From the NCBI GenBank assembly GCA_045540655.1, contig JAZQHP010000031.1, positions 1 through 5,148 of the forward strand: a DNA stretch of 5,148 bases. Direction: 5' to 3'. Below, piece by piece: positions 4,064 through 5,148 of this stretch. The notes below the pieces were generated by a model. The model worked only from the letters and a program-made list of their open reading frames with translations. It was not told the DNA's origin and made no database searches. How positions within the stretch are numbered: position 1 is the first letter of the stretch; every line of letters begins with the position of its first letter. The DNA comes from RGIG1959 sp045540655 (GTDB taxonomy: Bacteria; Bacillota; Clostridia; Oscillospirales; Acutalibacteraceae). Made by a program: the position numbers and the translations under genes.

Positions 4064-5148
4064 ATGACCGTTCCGTTTACCACCGCCGTGATCGTGGCGG
4101 CGGGCAGTTCCACCCGCATGGGATGTCCGAAACTGTTGTTGCCGCTCGGCGGCAAGCCCGTGCTGTGGCACACCCTGCAGGCATTTGACCGTTCGTCGGT
4201 CAGCCATATCGTGGTGGTCGGTCGCAGGGAGGATCGCGCGTTGCTGGAGGAATGGTGCGCGGCGTTGACCACCCCTTGCGCGATTACGGCGGGGGCGGAT
4301 ACCCGCCAGCAATCGGTGGCGAACGGCATGGCGCTGGTGGATGAACGCGCGGCGTTGGTCGCCATTGCCGACGGTGCGCGCCCGCTGATCACGCCCGAGG
4401 AGATCGACCGTGTGATACAGACGGCGGCAACCTGCCGCGCGGCGGCGCTGGCGGTGCGCGTGAAGGATACCATCAAACAGGCGGATGCCGACGGTATCAT
4501 TACCGCGACCCCCGATCGCGCGACCCTGTGGCAGGTACAGACGCCGCAGGTGTTTGATACGGCGCTCTATCGTCAGGCGATGCAGACGGCGGCGGACAAC
4601 GGCTGGGATCTGACGGACGATTGCCAGCTGGTGGAACGTATCGGTGCCGCTGTGACGCTGGTGGAGGGCTCATACGAAAATCTGAAAATCACCACGCCCG
4701 AGGATATTCCCGCGGCGCGTGCGATTCTGACAAGGAGAGGAGTGGGCGGTATGCGTATCGGTCACGGATACGATGTGCATCGCTATGCGGAGGATCGTCC
4801 GCTGATTCTCGGCGGCGTGACGGTGCCGTTCGAGAAAGGACTGCTCGGGCATTCGGACGCCGACGTGCTCACTCATGCCGTCATGGATGCGCTTTGCGGC
4901 GCGGCAGCGCTCGGCGACATCGGCGGCTTGTTCCCCGACACCGACCCTGCTTACAAGGGCGCGGACAGCGTCGGACTGCTCCGACAGGTGGCGGCGCTCG
5001 TGAAAGAGAAGGGCTTTGTGATCGAAAATATCGATGCGACGGTGCTGTGTCAGCGTCCCAAGCTCAAGCCGTACATCCCCGCCATGCGGGACATTCTCGC
5101 ACAGGCGCTCGAGCTGGACCCCGCGCGTGTGAACGTGAAAGCCACCAC
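4064..5148 (+). CDS. ispDF: Bifunctional IspDF: MEP cytidylyltransferase / MEcPP synthase, 3' end cut by window edge
   Basis: Two enzymes of the MEP isoprenoid pathway in one frame: IspD joins CTP to 2-C-methyl-D-erythritol 4-phosphate, and IspF cyclises the product after CDP-ME kinase (IspE). 361 codons are visible without a stop. Residues 1-222 are IspD: CTP loop AAGSSTRMG (12-20), K23, TRQQSVANGM (80-89), DGARP (103-107), VKDTIK (133-138), R152, WQVQTPQVF (156-164), TDDCQLVE (184-191) and NLKITTPED (206-214), so the usual catalytic lysine, arginine and aspartate positions are kept. Residues 223-229 are a very short linker. IspF begins at M230: GHGYDVHR with metal ligands D8 and H10 (own numbering), GHSDADVLTHAVMDAL with H34 and H42, and GDIGGLFPDTD (55-65). 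It ends at VNVKATT, about 25 residues short of a normal IspF. Start: AAGGGGAG at 4049-4056. Fused IspDF is known in some bacteria; a strong internal ribosome site also allows separate IspF. Confidence 0.92.
   Translation, partial: MTVPFTTAVIVAAGSSTRMGCPKLLLPLGGKPVLWHTLQAFDRSSVSHIVVVGRREDRALLEEWCAALTTPCAITAGADTRQQSVANGMALVDERAALVAIADGARPLITPEEIDRVIQTAATCRAAALAVRVKDTIKQADADGIITATPDRATLWQVQTPQVFDTALYRQAMQTAADNGWDLTDDCQLVERIGAAVTLVEGSYENLKITTPEDIPAARAILTRRGVGGMRIGHGYDVHRYAEDRPLILGGVTVPFEKGLLGHSDADVLTHAVMDALCGAAALGDIGGLFPDTDPAYKGADSVGLLRQVAALVKEKGFVIENIDATVLCQRPKLKPYIPAMRDILAQALELDPARVNVKAT
4732..4753 (+). promoter_or_regulatory. Internal Shine-Dalgarno and ATG at the IspD/IspF junction
   Basis: AAGGAGAGGAG (the A at 4732 through 4742) is followed after 8 nt by the ATG at 4751, which is exactly where a stand-alone IspF would start (MRIGHGYDVHR). 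The site lies inside the fused ispDF frame and encodes the linker (RRGVGG region). It could give a second, free IspF product from the same mRNA, or be a relic of formerly separate genes. Confidence 0.7.

Overview
The window looks like a chromosomal segment of a Gram-positive anaerobe of class Clostridia, with an Oscillospiraceae/Ruminococcaceae-like relative as my best guess. The evidence is moderately GC-rich coding sequence with short AT-rich intergenic regions, strong AGGAGG-type ribosome binding sites, near-consensus sigma-A promoters, a PerR regulator next to a rubredoxin-first ('reverse') rubrerythrin, the firmicute pair rsmD-coaD followed by the clostridial coiled-coil 'ATPase-like' gene, and MEP-pathway isoprenoid genes. 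No mobile element, CRISPR array, tRNA or rRNA was seen. The taxonomy is inference.

Left part (1-1020), minus strand: an oxidative-stress unit. A Fur-family regulator with all five PerR metal ligands and two CxxC zinc pairs lies 65 bp upstream of a reverse rubrerythrin that runs off the left edge. The perR promoter is close to ideal (TTGACA, 17 bp, TATATT, with an A/T-rich UP-like stretch). A PerR-box-like palindrome sits on its transcription start, which suggests peroxide-responsive autorepression and co-induction of the peroxidase.

Middle part (1020-1580): a small zinc-ribbon lipoprotein on the minus strand, with an extended -10 promoter and a very strong terminator hairpin. About 90 bp between that terminator and the perR promoter remain unexplained. 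The lipoprotein promoter is divergent from the proC promoter.

Right part (1585-5148), plus strand: proC (proline synthesis), rsmD (16S rRNA methylation) and coaD (coenzyme A synthesis), then a coiled-coil gene, a hairpin, and ispD-ispF. A second strong promoter for rsmD overlaps the proC stop codon; rsmD and coaD overlap by 4 nt. These are housekeeping genes in a co-directional cluster rather than one pathway.

The most notable point is that ispD and ispF are in one uninterrupted frame: the reading frame passes from the IspD C-terminus into the IspF N-terminus without a stop, giving a bifunctional IspDF. A strong internal Shine-Dalgarno and ATG remain exactly where a free-standing ispF would start. 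I found no evidence of a wholly new biological system here; the interest lies in gene architecture and regulation.
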